In this document: positions 10,333-18,424 of the stretch, in pieces
How the letters are laid out: each line of letters starts with the position of its first letter
Numbering within the stretch: position 1 is the first letter of the stretch
Assembly (NCBI GenBank): GCA_945862135.1
Contig: CAMAYE010000003.1
Coordinates: 1-51,220, forward strand
Length of the DNA stretch: 51,220 nt
Direction of reading: 5' to 3'
DNA from: Bordetella parapertussis
GTDB lineage: Bacteria > Pseudomonadota > Gammaproteobacteria > Burkholderiales > SG8-41
Program-made: the position numbers and the translations under genes
Notes under the pieces: model-generated
Told to the model about the DNA's origin: nothing
What the model saw: the letters and a program-made list of their open reading frames with translations, nothing else
Database searches by the model: none

Positions 10333-11177
10333 TCGATTCTCATCAGTATTGCCAGGACAAGGCCTCCGGCAGCGGCTCCAGCTTCTATTACAGCTTCCTG
10401 TTCCTGCCGCCGGAACGGCGGCGCGCGATCACTGCACTGTATGCCTTTTGCCGCGAAGTCGATGATGTCGTCGACGAATGCAGTGACGTCGGCGTCGCCC
10501 GCACCAAACTCCTTTGGTGGCGCGACGAAGTCAAACGGATATATACCGGCAAGGCTCAGCATCCTGTGGCGCGCGCACTGGCCGATGTCGTAGGGGAATT
10601 CGCCATCACCGAAGACCTGTTGATGACGGTCATCGACGGCATGGCCATGGATCTCGATTACAACCGTTACCCGGACTTCGAAACGCTGAAGCTGTATTGC
10701 CATCGCGTTGCAGGCGTGGTGGGGCTGATGTCGGCACGCATCTTCGGCTACAGCGACGAACACACCCTGGACTACGCCGCCGAGCTCGGCCTCGCCTTCC
10801 AGCTGACCAATATCATTCGCGACGTCGGTGAAGACGCTCGCCGCAACCGCGTCTATCTGCCGCTCGATGAACTCGCCGTAGCAAACATCGAGGCTTCCCA
10901 GATTGTGCACGTCAGCGCGAACATCCAGGCCAGCGACGCCTTCCGCCAGTTGATGACACTTCAGGTCGAACGCGCACAGGCTACCTATGACGCCGCCTTC
11001 GCAAAGCTGCCTGCAGCCGACCGCAAACCGCAACTGCCGGGCATCATCATGGCGGCGATTTATCGTACCCTGCTCGACGAAATCCGCGCCGATGGCTGCC
11101 GCGTACTGACACACCGCACTTCGTTGCCGCCAGCACGCAAGCTGTGGATTGCATTCAAGACCTGGATCAAGGGATAA
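10329..11177 (+). CDS. hpnD: Presqualene diphosphate synthase HpnD
   Basis: This squalene/phytoene-synthase family enzyme condenses two farnesyl-PP to presqualene-PP. The 282 residues begin with the HpnD-like segment YCQDKASGSGSSFYYSF. The first Asp-rich motif is EVDDVVDEC (about 43-51) and the second is RDVGEDARRNR (about 164-174). The gene overlaps hpnC by 4 bp. The third expected gene, hpnE, is not adjacent but lies at 27543 on the same strand. Confidence 0.9.
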   Translation: MIDSHQYCQDKASGSGSSFYYSFLFLPPERRRAITALYAFCREVDDVVDECSDVGVARTKLLWWRDEVKRIYTGKAQHPVARALADVVGEFAITEDLLMTVIDGMAMDLDYNRYPDFETLKLYCHRVAGVVGLMSARIFGYSDEHTLDYAAELGLAFQLTNIIRDVGEDARRNRVYLPLDELAVANIEASQIVHVSANIQASDAFRQLMTLQVERAQATYDAAFAKLPAADRKPQLPGIIMAAIYRTLLDEIRADGCRVLTHRTSLPPARKLWIAFKTWIKG

Positions 11178-11192
11178 CAGAGGACAACATCG

Positions 11193-11948
11193 ATGGAACT
11201 GAATCTCAAAGACAAAACCGCACTCGTCACCGGCACCAGCCAGGGCATCGGCCGCTGCATCGCCAAAATGCTCGCCGCGGAAGGGGTCAAGCTCTGCATC
11301 GCCGCACGCCGTAAAAACCTGCTCGAAGAACTGGCGAAAGAAATCACAGCCTCCGGCGGCATCGCCCCCGCCATCGTCGAAATCGACATCATGCAGGACG
11401 GCGCACCGCAGAAACTCGCCGACGCCGCACGCGCTGCGCTCGGCCACGTCGACATCCTCGTCAACAGCGCCGGCGGCAGTCGACCGAAGATTCCGGTCGA
11501 CGCCCCCGAGGAAGAGTGGGAAAGCGTGATGACCCTCAACTTCGTTCGCGTGCGCCAGCTGACCCATGCCGTATTGCCCGACATGATCAAAAACAAATGG
11601 GGCCGAGTGATCAACCTCTCCGGCAAATCGGAGCCAGACTCACTGCTCGCCGCAACGCCGGCCAAGGCCGCAATTCATGGATGGTCCAAAGGACTGTCGC
11701 GTGAAGTCGGCAAACACGGCATCACGGTGAACTGCCTTGCACCCGGCCGCATCATGAGTGAACAGATCCGCCGCAAATATTCACCCGAGTTTCGTGCCCA
11801 TGAAGAAAAGAATGAAATTCCGGTCGGCCGCTACGGCGAACCCGAAGAAATCGCCGCCATGGCCGTATTCCTCGCCTCGCCCCACGGCAGCTACATCACC
11901 GGAACCGTGATTCCGGTCGATGGCGGCATGCGCCGCTTCGCCTTCTGA
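11193..11948 (+). CDS. SDR-fold protein lacking the catalytic tyrosine
   Basis: This is a 251-residue classical short-chain dehydrogenase fold. The cofactor motif TGTSQGIG (13-20) and NSAGG are intact, and the C-terminus has the PVDGGMRRFAF ending of FabG-like proteins. Ser143 (NLSGKSEP) and Lys158 are present, but the YxxxK motif reads A154-T-P-A-K158, so the general-acid Tyr is missing. Family members without Tyr may be non-reductase binding proteins or use another residue; a Ser/Lys-only chemistry cannot be excluded. It starts 15 bp after hpnD with GAGGA upstream of its ATG and is likely in the same operon, but a role in hopanoid synthesis is only positional inference. Confidence 0.8.
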   Translation: MELNLKDKTALVTGTSQGIGRCIAKMLAAEGVKLCIAARRKNLLEELAKEITASGGIAPAIVEIDIMQDGAPQKLADAARAALGHVDILVNSAGGSRPKIPVDAPEEEWESVMTLNFVRVRQLTHAVLPDMIKNKWGRVINLSGKSEPDSLLAATPAKAAIHGWSKGLSREVGKHGITVNCLAPGRIMSEQIRRKYSPEFRAHEEKNEIPVGRYGEPEEIAAMAVFLASPHGSYITGTVIPVDGGMRRFAF

Positions 11949-11962
11949 CGGAACCAGCACCG

Positions 11963-12319
11963 GTGATTGCAGTCATTTTCGAAGTGTGGCCCGAGGCTGA
12001 CCGCAAGCAGGAATACCTCGACATTGCCGCCGGCCTGCGTCCGCTGTTGGAACAAGTCGACGGTTTCATTTCGATCGAGCGTTTCGAAAGCCTCAGCGAA
12101 CCGGGAAAAATCCTGTCGCTGTCGGTGTTCCGGGATGAAGCCGCGGTTGCTCGCTGGCGTCAGCTGGAACAGCATCGTGAAGCACAAACCAGCGGACGCA
12201 ATGGCATTTTTCGCAATTACCGGCTCCGCGTGGCTGGCGTCATTCGCGATTACGGCATGACCGAACGGGGACAGGCCCCGCTGGACAGTCAGGAACTGCA
12301 CGACACCAGTCGCAATTAA
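11963..12319 (+). CDS. Antibiotic-biosynthesis-monooxygenase (ABM) domain protein
   Basis: A 118-residue protein beginning with GTG, 14 bp after the SDR gene. The first ~95 residues fit the dimeric alpha/beta-barrel ABM fold (IAVIFEVWPEADRKQEYLDI ... ISIERFESL ... LSLSVFRDEAAVARWRQLEQHREAQ). The conserved WR...H..AQ element of this family is visible. Such proteins include small cofactor-independent oxygenases and haem-degrading enzymes, but many have no known substrate. It is probably co-transcribed with hpnC-hpnD-SDR. Confidence 0.75.
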   Translation: MIAVIFEVWPEADRKQEYLDIAAGLRPLLEQVDGFISIERFESLSEPGKILSLSVFRDEAAVARWRQLEQHREAQTSGRNGIFRNYRLRVAGVIRDYGMTERGQAPLDSQELHDTSRN

Positions 12320-12323
12320 ATTA

Positions 12324-12352
12324 TTGTTTATTTTCAATTAGTTAATTAATAT
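12324..12352 (+). promoter_or_regulatory. Candidate promoter for the DUF202 gene
   Basis: TTGTTT (12324-12329), a 17-bp spacer and TAATAT (12347-12352) lie in a short strongly AT-rich patch that contrasts with its GC-rich surroundings, 37 bp before the chosen start codon. Confidence 0.5.
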
Positions 12353-12389
12353 GTTGTGATTGACAATGTTAATTGACGGAGATCCCAAA

Positions 12390-12761
12390 ATGTCCGACCT
12401 CAACGATCCACGCGTCCTTTTTGCCGCCGAACGCACTTTGCTGGCGTGGAACCGCACCACCCTGTCGCTGATGGCCTTTGGATTCCTGGTCGAACGCTTC
12501 GGCCTGTTCCTGCAACTGGTCGGCCGCCGCGAAATGCAGTTCTTTCATCGGCAAGGCTCATTTCTGTTCGGCATCGCGCTGATCCTGTTCGGCGCCATTC
12601 TTTCGGCCTACTCCGCCATGCAGCACAAACGCGTACTGGATACGCTGCGTCCCGTCGAAATTCCTGACCGCTACGATATCCACATCGGCATCTTCCTCAA
12701 TGCCGTCATCGCCATCGTCGGCGCCGGACTCGGTCTGTATCTCTGGCTCGGTCTCGGCTGA
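12390..12761 (+). CDS. DUF202 / YidH-family small membrane protein
   Basis: The 123-residue product starts at ATG 12390 with GGAG just upstream; two in-frame upstream starts are less likely. The cytoplasmic N-terminus carries the family signature ERTLLAWNRTTLSLMAFGF. Three hydrophobic segments follow (about 22-42, 58-78 and 98-122). DUF202 proteins are small inner-membrane proteins; their function is largely unassigned. It precedes the antiporter gene by 71 bp. Confidence 0.85.
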   Translation: MSDLNDPRVLFAAERTLLAWNRTTLSLMAFGFLVERFGLFLQLVGRREMQFFHRQGSFLFGIALILFGAILSAYSAMQHKRVLDTLRPVEIPDRYDIHIGIFLNAVIAIVGAGLGLYLWLGLG

Positions 12762-12832
12762 GCAACCAGCACACACCAGCACAACCGACACCGCAGTATG
12801 TTATGTACCGGTATCCACCGGAGACATGACAC

Positions 12833-14539
12833 TTGCCCCATAGCATCAACCTGATCACCACCATCGCAGCGGCCTTCGGGCTGGCGCTGGTCTTCGGCCT
12901 CCTTGCCGCGCGACTGAAACTGCCGCCGCTCGTCGGCTACCTGATCGCCGGCATGCTGATCGGCCCGCACACACCGGGTTTCGTCGCCGACATGGAATTG
13001 GCCGGCCAGCTCGCCGAAATCGGCGTCATGCTGCTGATGTTCGGCGTCGGCCTGCATCTCTCGGTTGACGACTTGCTGTCCGTGCGCAAAATTGCGCTGC
13101 CCGGCGCAGTCGTGCAGATTGCCGTCGCCACCCTGCTCGGCATGGCCGTCGCGCATTTCTGGGGCTGGTCCATCGGCGCAGGTCTCGTGTTCGGCCTCGC
13201 CTTGTCGGTCGCCAGCACCGTGGTGCTGCTCAAAGCACTGGAAAGCCGTGGCGCGATGGACTCGATGAACGGTCGCATCGCCGTCGGCTGGTTGGTGGTG
13301 GAAGATCTGGTCATGGTGCTGGCGCTGGTGCTGCTGCCGCCGCTGGCCGGCGTATTGGGCGGCAGCGGTAACAGCGTGAACACCACCGACCTGCTGAAAA
13401 CCATCGGTTATACGCTGGGCCAGGTCGCGATCTTTGTCGTGCTGATGCTGGTCGTCGGTCGGCGCCTGTTTCCGTGGATACTGTGGCAGGTCGCACGCAC
13501 CGCCTCACGCGAACTGTTCACGCTGTGCGTGATTGCCGCTGCGCTCGGCATCGCCTATGGCGCCGCCGCACTGTTCGGCGTTTCGTTTGCACTGGGCGCG
13601 TTTTTCGCCGGCATGGTCCTGCGCGAATCCGAACTGAGCCATCGCGCCGCCGAAGAATCACTGCCGCTGCGCGACGCCTTCGCCGTGCTGTTTTTTGTCT
13701 CGGTCGGCATGCTGTTCGATCCGCGCATGCTGATCGACAACCCGCTGCATGTACTCATCGTGGTGGCCATCATCATCATCGGCAAATCACTGGCGGCATT
13801 TGCCATCGTTCTCGCCTTCCGCTACCCACTGAATACAGCACTGACCGTCTCCGCCAGCCTCGCACAGATCGGCGAATTTTCATTCATCCTTGCCGGACTC
13901 GGCGTCACACTCAAACTGCTGCCGATCGAAGGCCAGAACCTGATTCTCGCCGGCGCAGTGATCTCCATCGCACTCAACCCGCTGGTGTTCAGTGTCATCG
14001 ACCCACTGTGTAAATGGATACAGTCACGCTCTGATGCCGCGCGAGTGATGCAGCGACGCACCGATCCGCTGGCAACCCTTCCCGACAGCACCGACGCAAG
14101 CCTGCTCACCGACCATGTGCTGATCGTCGGTCACGGCCGCGTCGGACGGCGCATCGCCAACGCATTGTCCAAGGAAGGCATCGCCGTGGTGGTCGCCGAA
14201 CAGAACCGTGAAACCGTAGAAACCCTGCGCAACCGTGGCATTCCCGCCGTGTCAGGAGATGCGGCAGAACCGGCCGTGCTGATCCAGGCGCATGTCGCGC
14301 GGGCAAGGATAATGGTCATCGCCATGTCGGACTCGGCGCGGGCGCAGCGCATGATCGACACCGCACACCAGCTCAATCCGTCGATCGAGATCATCGTTCT
14401 CACCCACAGCGACGAGGAAGCCGAACTGTTGAAGAGTGACCGCCCTGACCGGGTGTTCATCGGCGAACACGAACTCGCCTCGGGCATGACCGGTTATGTC
14501 CTCAACCGCATGAAAAACCCGGACGAAAAACCAACCTGA
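12833..14539 (+). CDS. ybaL: YbaL/KefB-type cation:proton antiporter with NAD-binding RCK domain
   Basis: This 568-residue CPA2-family transporter closely follows E. coli YbaL as I recall it (LLMFGVGLHLSVDDLL, STVVLLKALE, GWLVVEDLVMVLALVLLPP, SRELFTLCVIAAALGI, LPLRDAFAVLFFVSVGMLFDP). About twelve membrane helices fill residues 1-390. A TrkA-N/RCK domain follows with the Rossmann motif GHGRVGRRI near residue 430. The start is TTG at 12833 with CCGGAG about 9 bp upstream; no in-frame ATG fits better. It ends only 4 bp from the convergent HupE-like gene with no terminator between. A role in K+ or Na+/H+ exchange is inferred. Confidence 0.92.
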   Translation: MPHSINLITTIAAAFGLALVFGLLAARLKLPPLVGYLIAGMLIGPHTPGFVADMELAGQLAEIGVMLLMFGVGLHLSVDDLLSVRKIALPGAVVQIAVATLLGMAVAHFWGWSIGAGLVFGLALSVASTVVLLKALESRGAMDSMNGRIAVGWLVVEDLVMVLALVLLPPLAGVLGGSGNSVNTTDLLKTIGYTLGQVAIFVVLMLVVGRRLFPWILWQVARTASRELFTLCVIAAALGIAYGAAALFGVSFALGAFFAGMVLRESELSHRAAEESLPLRDAFAVLFFVSVGMLFDPRMLIDNPLHVLIVVAIIIIGKSLAAFAIVLAFRYPLNTALTVSASLAQIGEFSFILAGLGVTLKLLPIEGQNLILAGAVISIALNPLVFSVIDPLCKWIQSRSDAARVMQRRTDPLATLPDSTDASLLTDHVLIVGHGRVGRRIANALSKEGIAVVVAEQNRETVETLRNRGIPAVSGDAAEPAVLIQAHVARARIMVIAMSDSARAQRMIDTAHQLNPSIEIIVLTHSDEEAELLKSDRPDRVFIGEHELASGMTGYVLNRMKNPDEKPT

Positions 14540-14543
14540 GAGA

Positions 14544-15662
14544 TCAGGGCAGCAGCTCGATATCCAGCGCGCGTTCGGCCAGCCACACCGCGGCCAAAAG
14601 CGCCACGGTGATCGAACCACCGGTAAACACGATTCGCGAGTAGAACTTCGTACCGCGCAGTGCGAAAGCCAGCGGCAGAAACACGGCAACGATGGCCAGT
14701 TGCCCCAACTCGACGCCAACATTGAAGCCGAACAGCGACGATATCAGCGCGTCGCGCGGCAACCCGAGATCGGTCAGCACTGATGCAAAACCGAAACCGT
14801 GGATCAATCCGAAACCGAAGGCCATCGCCCAGCGGCGGTCGCTGACCAGCGGAAACAGGTTATTCAACGCCGCCAGTATCACTGAAGCGGCGATCACCGA
14901 TTCCACCAGGCGCGACGGCAATGCAATCAGCTCCAGCGCCGCGAGGCTCAGCGTGATCGAATGTGCAACCGTAAATGCCGTGACAACCTTCAGCACTTCC
15001 CAGAAAGCCGGTGCAAACCGCGGGGCCGGTGACCAGCGCCCGCCTGTGCGCTGCCATACGGCGGGCAGCAGCAGCGACAGCAGGAACAGCACATGGTCAA
15101 AGCCGATCCAGATGTGCCACACACCCTCGCGCACATAGGCGACGATCTGCTCCAGCAGAGATGGCTTCGCCAGATTGAAGGTCTGCTCCGCGCGCTCCGG
15201 TCCGAAGACGGCCGTCTGCGTCACACCGCCCGCCTCGATCCGCGTGAGGCCGCGATGCGTCGGATCCAGTTCGAAGAACAGCCCGTAACGGATTTTCAGC
15301 GCGCCGGCCGCTGCACAATCACCGCCAAAACGGATCACGGCATAGGCCCCGTCACTGTGCTGATCAACCAGATGATCGGTGGCCTGCATCGCACAGGCGG
15401 TATCTCCCGAAGTAATCTGCAGCCGCGCCAGCGCGTACGAAGCCAGTTCCTTGTACCGCGCCGACAGTTCGCCCCAGGTGATTTCGCCATTGCCGTCGGC
15501 ATCAAGGCCGATGGCATATTCCAGGTCGCGCAAAGCGATATCCCACTGCCCTTCGATGCGCCCTGACTCAGCCTTGATGACGAGGTAGCTGTCGCTCGGT
15601 TTGTGTGCCTGCGCCACTGCGGACAGCGCCATCAGCAGCAATGCGCAAATAATCCGCTTCAT
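14544..15662 (-). CDS. HupE/UreJ-like membrane protein with periplasmic EF-hand loop
   Basis: The 372-residue protein has a signal peptide (about 1-19, ending AQA), a periplasmic N-terminal domain of some 160 residues and a C-terminal multi-helix membrane domain. The membrane domain opens with GVWHIWIGFDHVLFLLSLLLP, the G-x-x-H-I-x-x-G-x-D-H pattern of HupE/UreJ_2 proteins. The periplasmic domain holds a complete EF-hand loop, D54-A-D-G-N-G-E-I-T-W-G-E65, with all six metal positions plausible. HupE/UreJ relatives are linked to nickel/cobalt uptake; whether this branch transports metal is unknown. It is translationally coupled (ATGA overlap) to the upstream TPR gene. Confidence 0.8.
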   Translation of the reverse strand: MKRIICALLLMALSAVAQAHKPSDSYLVIKAESGRIEGQWDIALRDLEYAIGLDADGNGEITWGELSARYKELASYALARLQITSGDTACAMQATDHLVDQHSDGAYAVIRFGGDCAAAGALKIRYGLFFELDPTHRGLTRIEAGGVTQTAVFGPERAEQTFNLAKPSLLEQIVAYVREGVWHIWIGFDHVLFLLSLLLPAVWQRTGGRWSPAPRFAPAFWEVLKVVTAFTVAHSITLSLAALELIALPSRLVESVIAASVILAALNNLFPLVSDRRWAMAFGFGLIHGFGFASVLTDLGLPRDALISSLFGFNVGVELGQLAIVAVFLPLAFALRGTKFYSRIVFTGGSITVALLAAVWLAERALDIELLP

Positions 15663-16846
15663 GGCCGCACCCCGGGCAAGGCCTTGACCAGGGCCGCAAG
15701 CTGCGGATCCTCATGTCTCGACTGTGCCAGCCAGTCGAGCACGGGTTGCGCAGCGTCACGACGCCCCGCAGCGACCGCAGCTTCGAGCAGGATGCGTGCA
15801 TCGTAGGGTTCACGCTGGATCGCCCAGTTCGCCACGGCCAGTTCCAGTGCACGGTTCTTGTTGCCTTCCACTGACAACTGGAACCGCGATTCTTCCTGAC
15901 GGTGCAGCGTGTCGCCGCGCATCGCCGCTGCGGCAAAACGTTCGCGCAGCGTCTGCGCATAAGTCTTGAATTCCGGGATGCCTGTTGCCTTGGCTGCCAG
16001 CGTCAGACGCAGCAGCAACACATCGGAACGCACCCAGTCGCGCAACAACGCCACCGCTTCGGCGGGACGCCCCTGATCGATCAGGAAATCACCGTAATTC
16101 GACAGCAGGTACTGACTGGTAATGCCGAGCGACAAGGCACGGCGATAGTAACGTTCGGCATCGGCAGTGCGCCCGAGGCGGGTTGCCAGGTCCGCCATGC
16201 GCGTCAGCAACCACAACTGGCCTTCAGGGCTGTTGCCGGCATCGCGCGCCAGCAGATCAGTCAGCTGTCGCTCCGCTGCAGCCGCCTGCCCAGTCTGGCC
16301 GTCGATATAGGCCAGACAACTGGACCAGTAGAGTTCTTTTTCGCGCTCGCGCATGGCTTCGCAGTCGCGCCGCGCCGCGGCGTAGTCGGCCAGTACAGTC
16401 AGCACCGCAGAACGGCCGCTCAGCGTTTCGTAATGTCCGGGCTCGCGCTGCAGCGCCCGCGCAAACAGTTCCAGCGCCGGCGCATATTCATGGCGCCATT
16501 GCAAAAGCTTGCCGCGCATATAGAGGATGTCTGCCGGCGCATTCTGATCGGCAGCCCAGGGCGCCAACGCAGCCTCTGCATAACCGATGTAACGGGGATC
16601 ACCTTCGGCACCGGCCAGTGCGTAATAGGCGCTCGCTACTTTCATCGCCAATACGGGATCACGCGGCGCCGCAGCCAGCCGGGCGCGATCCGCAGCCAAC
16701 GCCCGCGAGCGCTCATCCCCTTTGTTCATCGGCAGCCGCTCCAGAACCGTGGCTGCGTCAGTCGGGCGATAGGGTGCGGCAAAGACCGGGGTGTTTGCCA
16801 GCACTAAGGCCAGCAGCAGAAATCGGGACAATCGGTTCAAATCCAT
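15659..16846 (-). CDS. Exported TPR-repeat protein
   Basis: A 395-residue protein with an N-terminal signal-like helix (FLLLALVLANTPVFA). The remainder is a helical solenoid with several TPR-like units (for example YMRGKLLQWRHEYAPALELFARALQREP, LATRLGRTADAERYYRRALSLG, GDFLIDQGRPAEAVALLRDW). TPR solenoids mediate protein contacts, so a partner role for the coupled HupE-like membrane protein is a reasonable inference. The gene overlaps that gene by 4 bp. Confidence 0.82.
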   Translation of the reverse strand: MDLNRLSRFLLLALVLANTPVFAAPYRPTDAATVLERLPMNKGDERSRALAADRARLAAAPRDPVLAMKVASAYYALAGAEGDPRYIGYAEAALAPWAADQNAPADILYMRGKLLQWRHEYAPALELFARALQREPGHYETLSGRSAVLTVLADYAAARRDCEAMREREKELYWSSCLAYIDGQTGQAAAAERQLTDLLARDAGNSPEGQLWLLTRMADLATRLGRTADAERYYRRALSLGITSQYLLSNYGDFLIDQGRPAEAVALLRDWVRSDVLLLRLTLAAKATGIPEFKTYAQTLRERFAAAAMRGDTLHRQEESRFQLSVEGNKNRALELAVANWAIQREPYDARILLEAAVAAGRRDAAQPVLDWLAQSRHEDPQLAALVKALPGVRP

Positions 16847-16891
16847 ATACAGCTCAGAAATACGGTTCAGAAATCACGGTTCAAAAATGAA

Positions 16892-16919
16892 AAAAGGCAG
16901 GGCCTGAGCCCTGCCTTTT
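16892..16919 (-). terminator. Rho-independent terminator of the small exported protein gene
   Basis: A 12-bp stem (AAAAGGCAGGGC with its complement) and 4-nt loop, followed on the minus strand by a T run. It lies 15 bp after the stop codon of the small gene. Confidence 0.88.
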
Positions 16920-16934
16920 ACAAGCTGAGAAGAA

Positions 16935-17105
16935 TTACTTCTTGTCGGCTTTTTTCTCGTCTTTTTTCATTTCTTTCTTGGCGTCAGCCTTTTTCTCGGC
17001 TTTCGGTGCATCTTTCTTCATGCCTTCTTCGTGCTTGGCGGCGATGGCACCAAAGCTAACAGCGGCGAAAGCGGCGGCGATAATGGCGGCGAAAAGTTTG
17101 TTCAT
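16935..17105 (-). CDS. Tiny exported Lys/Glu/Asp-rich protein
   Basis: A 56-residue ORF with a strong ribosome-binding site (GAGGAA eight bases before ATG 17105) and its own terminator. Residues 1-23 form a clean signal peptide (MNKLFAAIIAAAFAAVSFGA then IAA). The mature part, about 33 residues, is almost wholly charged: KHEEGMKKDAPKAEKKADAK and further KK/DE blocks, with no Cys. The composition recalls small secreted Lys-rich proteins common in betaproteobacteria; I know of no assigned function. The cleaved product would be a flexible polyampholyte in the periplasm. Signals and terminator argue that it is a real gene. Confidence 0.8.
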   Translation of the reverse strand: MNKLFAAIIAAAFAAVSFGAIAAKHEEGMKKDAPKAEKKADAKKEMKKDEKKADKK

Positions 17106-17366
17106 TTTAAATTCCTCATTAATTAAGTTTGGAACACGGTAGCTGGATTACAGCCACTGGAACCGAAAAACGCGCTGACAGCTGATTGGTTGACACCTGG
17201 ATTCACCACATTAAGCAGTAATGCCCGGCAATACCTCTGACTGGTTCAATCGCGTGGCGCGAATAGTAAACGAAAACAGGCAGTTACGCCTACTTTCCTG
17301 AAAATTATCAGCGTCGCAACAGGGCGACACCGGCCGCCCTGTTACAGCTTGTTACACATTCGCCGC
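17106..17366. other. Intergenic region with one hairpin
   Basis: No convincing gene was seen in this 261-bp gap. A 9-bp perfect hairpin (AACAGGGCG/CGCCCTGTT, 17318-17343) lies just downstream of the Bug receptor gene on the minus strand. It has no T run and may be a weak terminator or an mRNA 3'-end stabiliser. The rest should hold the promoter of the small exported protein, but I could not fix its boxes. Confidence 0.4.
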
Positions 17367-18362
17367 CTACTTCGCCGACTTGGCCAGCCCCAACTCGGTC
17401 AGGATCTCCTTGATCTCCCCATATTCCCCGGCAATGTATTTCGTCGTCTCGGCGCTGCTGCGGTAGCTGTTGGTCATCTGCGCCGTGGCCAGATCTTCGT
17501 TCCATTCCTTGCTCTGGGCCAGGGTCTTGAAGGCGTTGTCCCAATAAGCCACTTGCGCCGTGCTGAGGCCCTTGGGCGCGATCACCAGCCGCCAGTTGTC
17601 GGCCACCGTCGGGAAACCGGCTTCCTTGGTCGTCGGCAGGTTGGCCAGCGCACCGGGCAGTCGCTGCGGCGACGAAATCGCCAGCGGCCGCACCGTTCCC
17701 GCGGCATAGGGCTTGGCGATCGATGCCGCCGAATTGACCCAGACCGTGACGTGGCCGCCCAAAGTCGCCGCCAACGACTCACCGCCGCCGTTGAAAATCA
17801 CGACCTTGAGCTTTTTGACATCCACACCGGCCGCCTTGGCCAGCAGGCCCACGGCAATGTGGTTGGCGCCGCCCGCGCTGCTCGAAATACCGAAAGACAC
17901 CGCATCAGGATTCTCGCGCATCGCCTTCACCAGTTCGGCCAGCGACTGGTAAGGCGATTCCGGACGCACCGCAAAACCGATGTATTCGCTGATCAGCAGC
18001 GAAATCAGCGTGAAGTCGTTATGGGACAGCGTGCTGCGCCCGGTAATGTTGTTGGTGACCAGATTGTACGAAGTCACCAGCAGGAAATGGCCGTCCCCCG
18101 CCTTCGGCGAAAGATAGGCCCAGCTCACCGCTCCGCCGCCACCCGGCTTGTTGATCACCGTCGCAGTGACCGGCAGCGCTTTCTGGTCCTGCCAGATTTT
18201 CTGGATCAGTCGCGCCGTGCGGTCAGTGCCGGTACCGGCGCTGGAACCGACGACAATCTCGATATTGCGCTCCGGTTTCCACGTTCCCTGCGCAAAAGCC
18301 ATCCCGCTGGCCAACACAAATCCCGCCACAACAACACACGCAATCGATTTAATTGTATTCAC
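17367..18362 (-). CDS. Bug-family (TctC-like) periplasmic solute-binding protein
   Basis: A 331-residue receptor of the tripartite tricarboxylate transporter (TTT) type. The signal peptide is about residues 1-24 (ending AFAQG). The mature start has the Bug landmarks KPERNIEIVVGSSAGTGTDRTARLI and PGGGGAVSWAY. No tctA/tctB genes are adjacent, as is usual for the many orphan Bug proteins of Burkholderiales. The gene follows the GMC oxidoreductase gene by 62 bp on the same strand. Its ligand is probably a carboxylate or related small organic molecule; it might be the substrate of the neighbouring oxidoreductase. Confidence 0.9.
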   Translation of the reverse strand: MNTIKSIACVVVAGFVLASGMAFAQGTWKPERNIEIVVGSSAGTGTDRTARLIQKIWQDQKALPVTATVINKPGGGGAVSWAYLSPKAGDGHFLLVTSYNLVTNNITGRSTLSHNDFTLISLLISEYIGFAVRPESPYQSLAELVKAMRENPDAVSFGISSSAGGANHIAVGLLAKAAGVDVKKLKVVIFNGGGESLAATLGGHVTVWVNSAASIAKPYAAGTVRPLAISSPQRLPGALANLPTTKEAGFPTVADNWRLVIAPKGLSTAQVAYWDNAFKTLAQSKEWNEDLATAQMTNSYRSSAETTKYIAGEYGEIKEILTELGLAKSAK

Positions 18363-18424
18363 GCTGTTCTCCTCAGAATGTTTATTCGTAACCAGCCACC
18401 CGCAACACTTTGTAGCTACGCCCC

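Noticed and set aside
10311-11567. 418-codon minus-strand frame opposite hpnD and the SDR gene
   Set aside because: Shadow of two clear genes; composition is typical of antisense frames.
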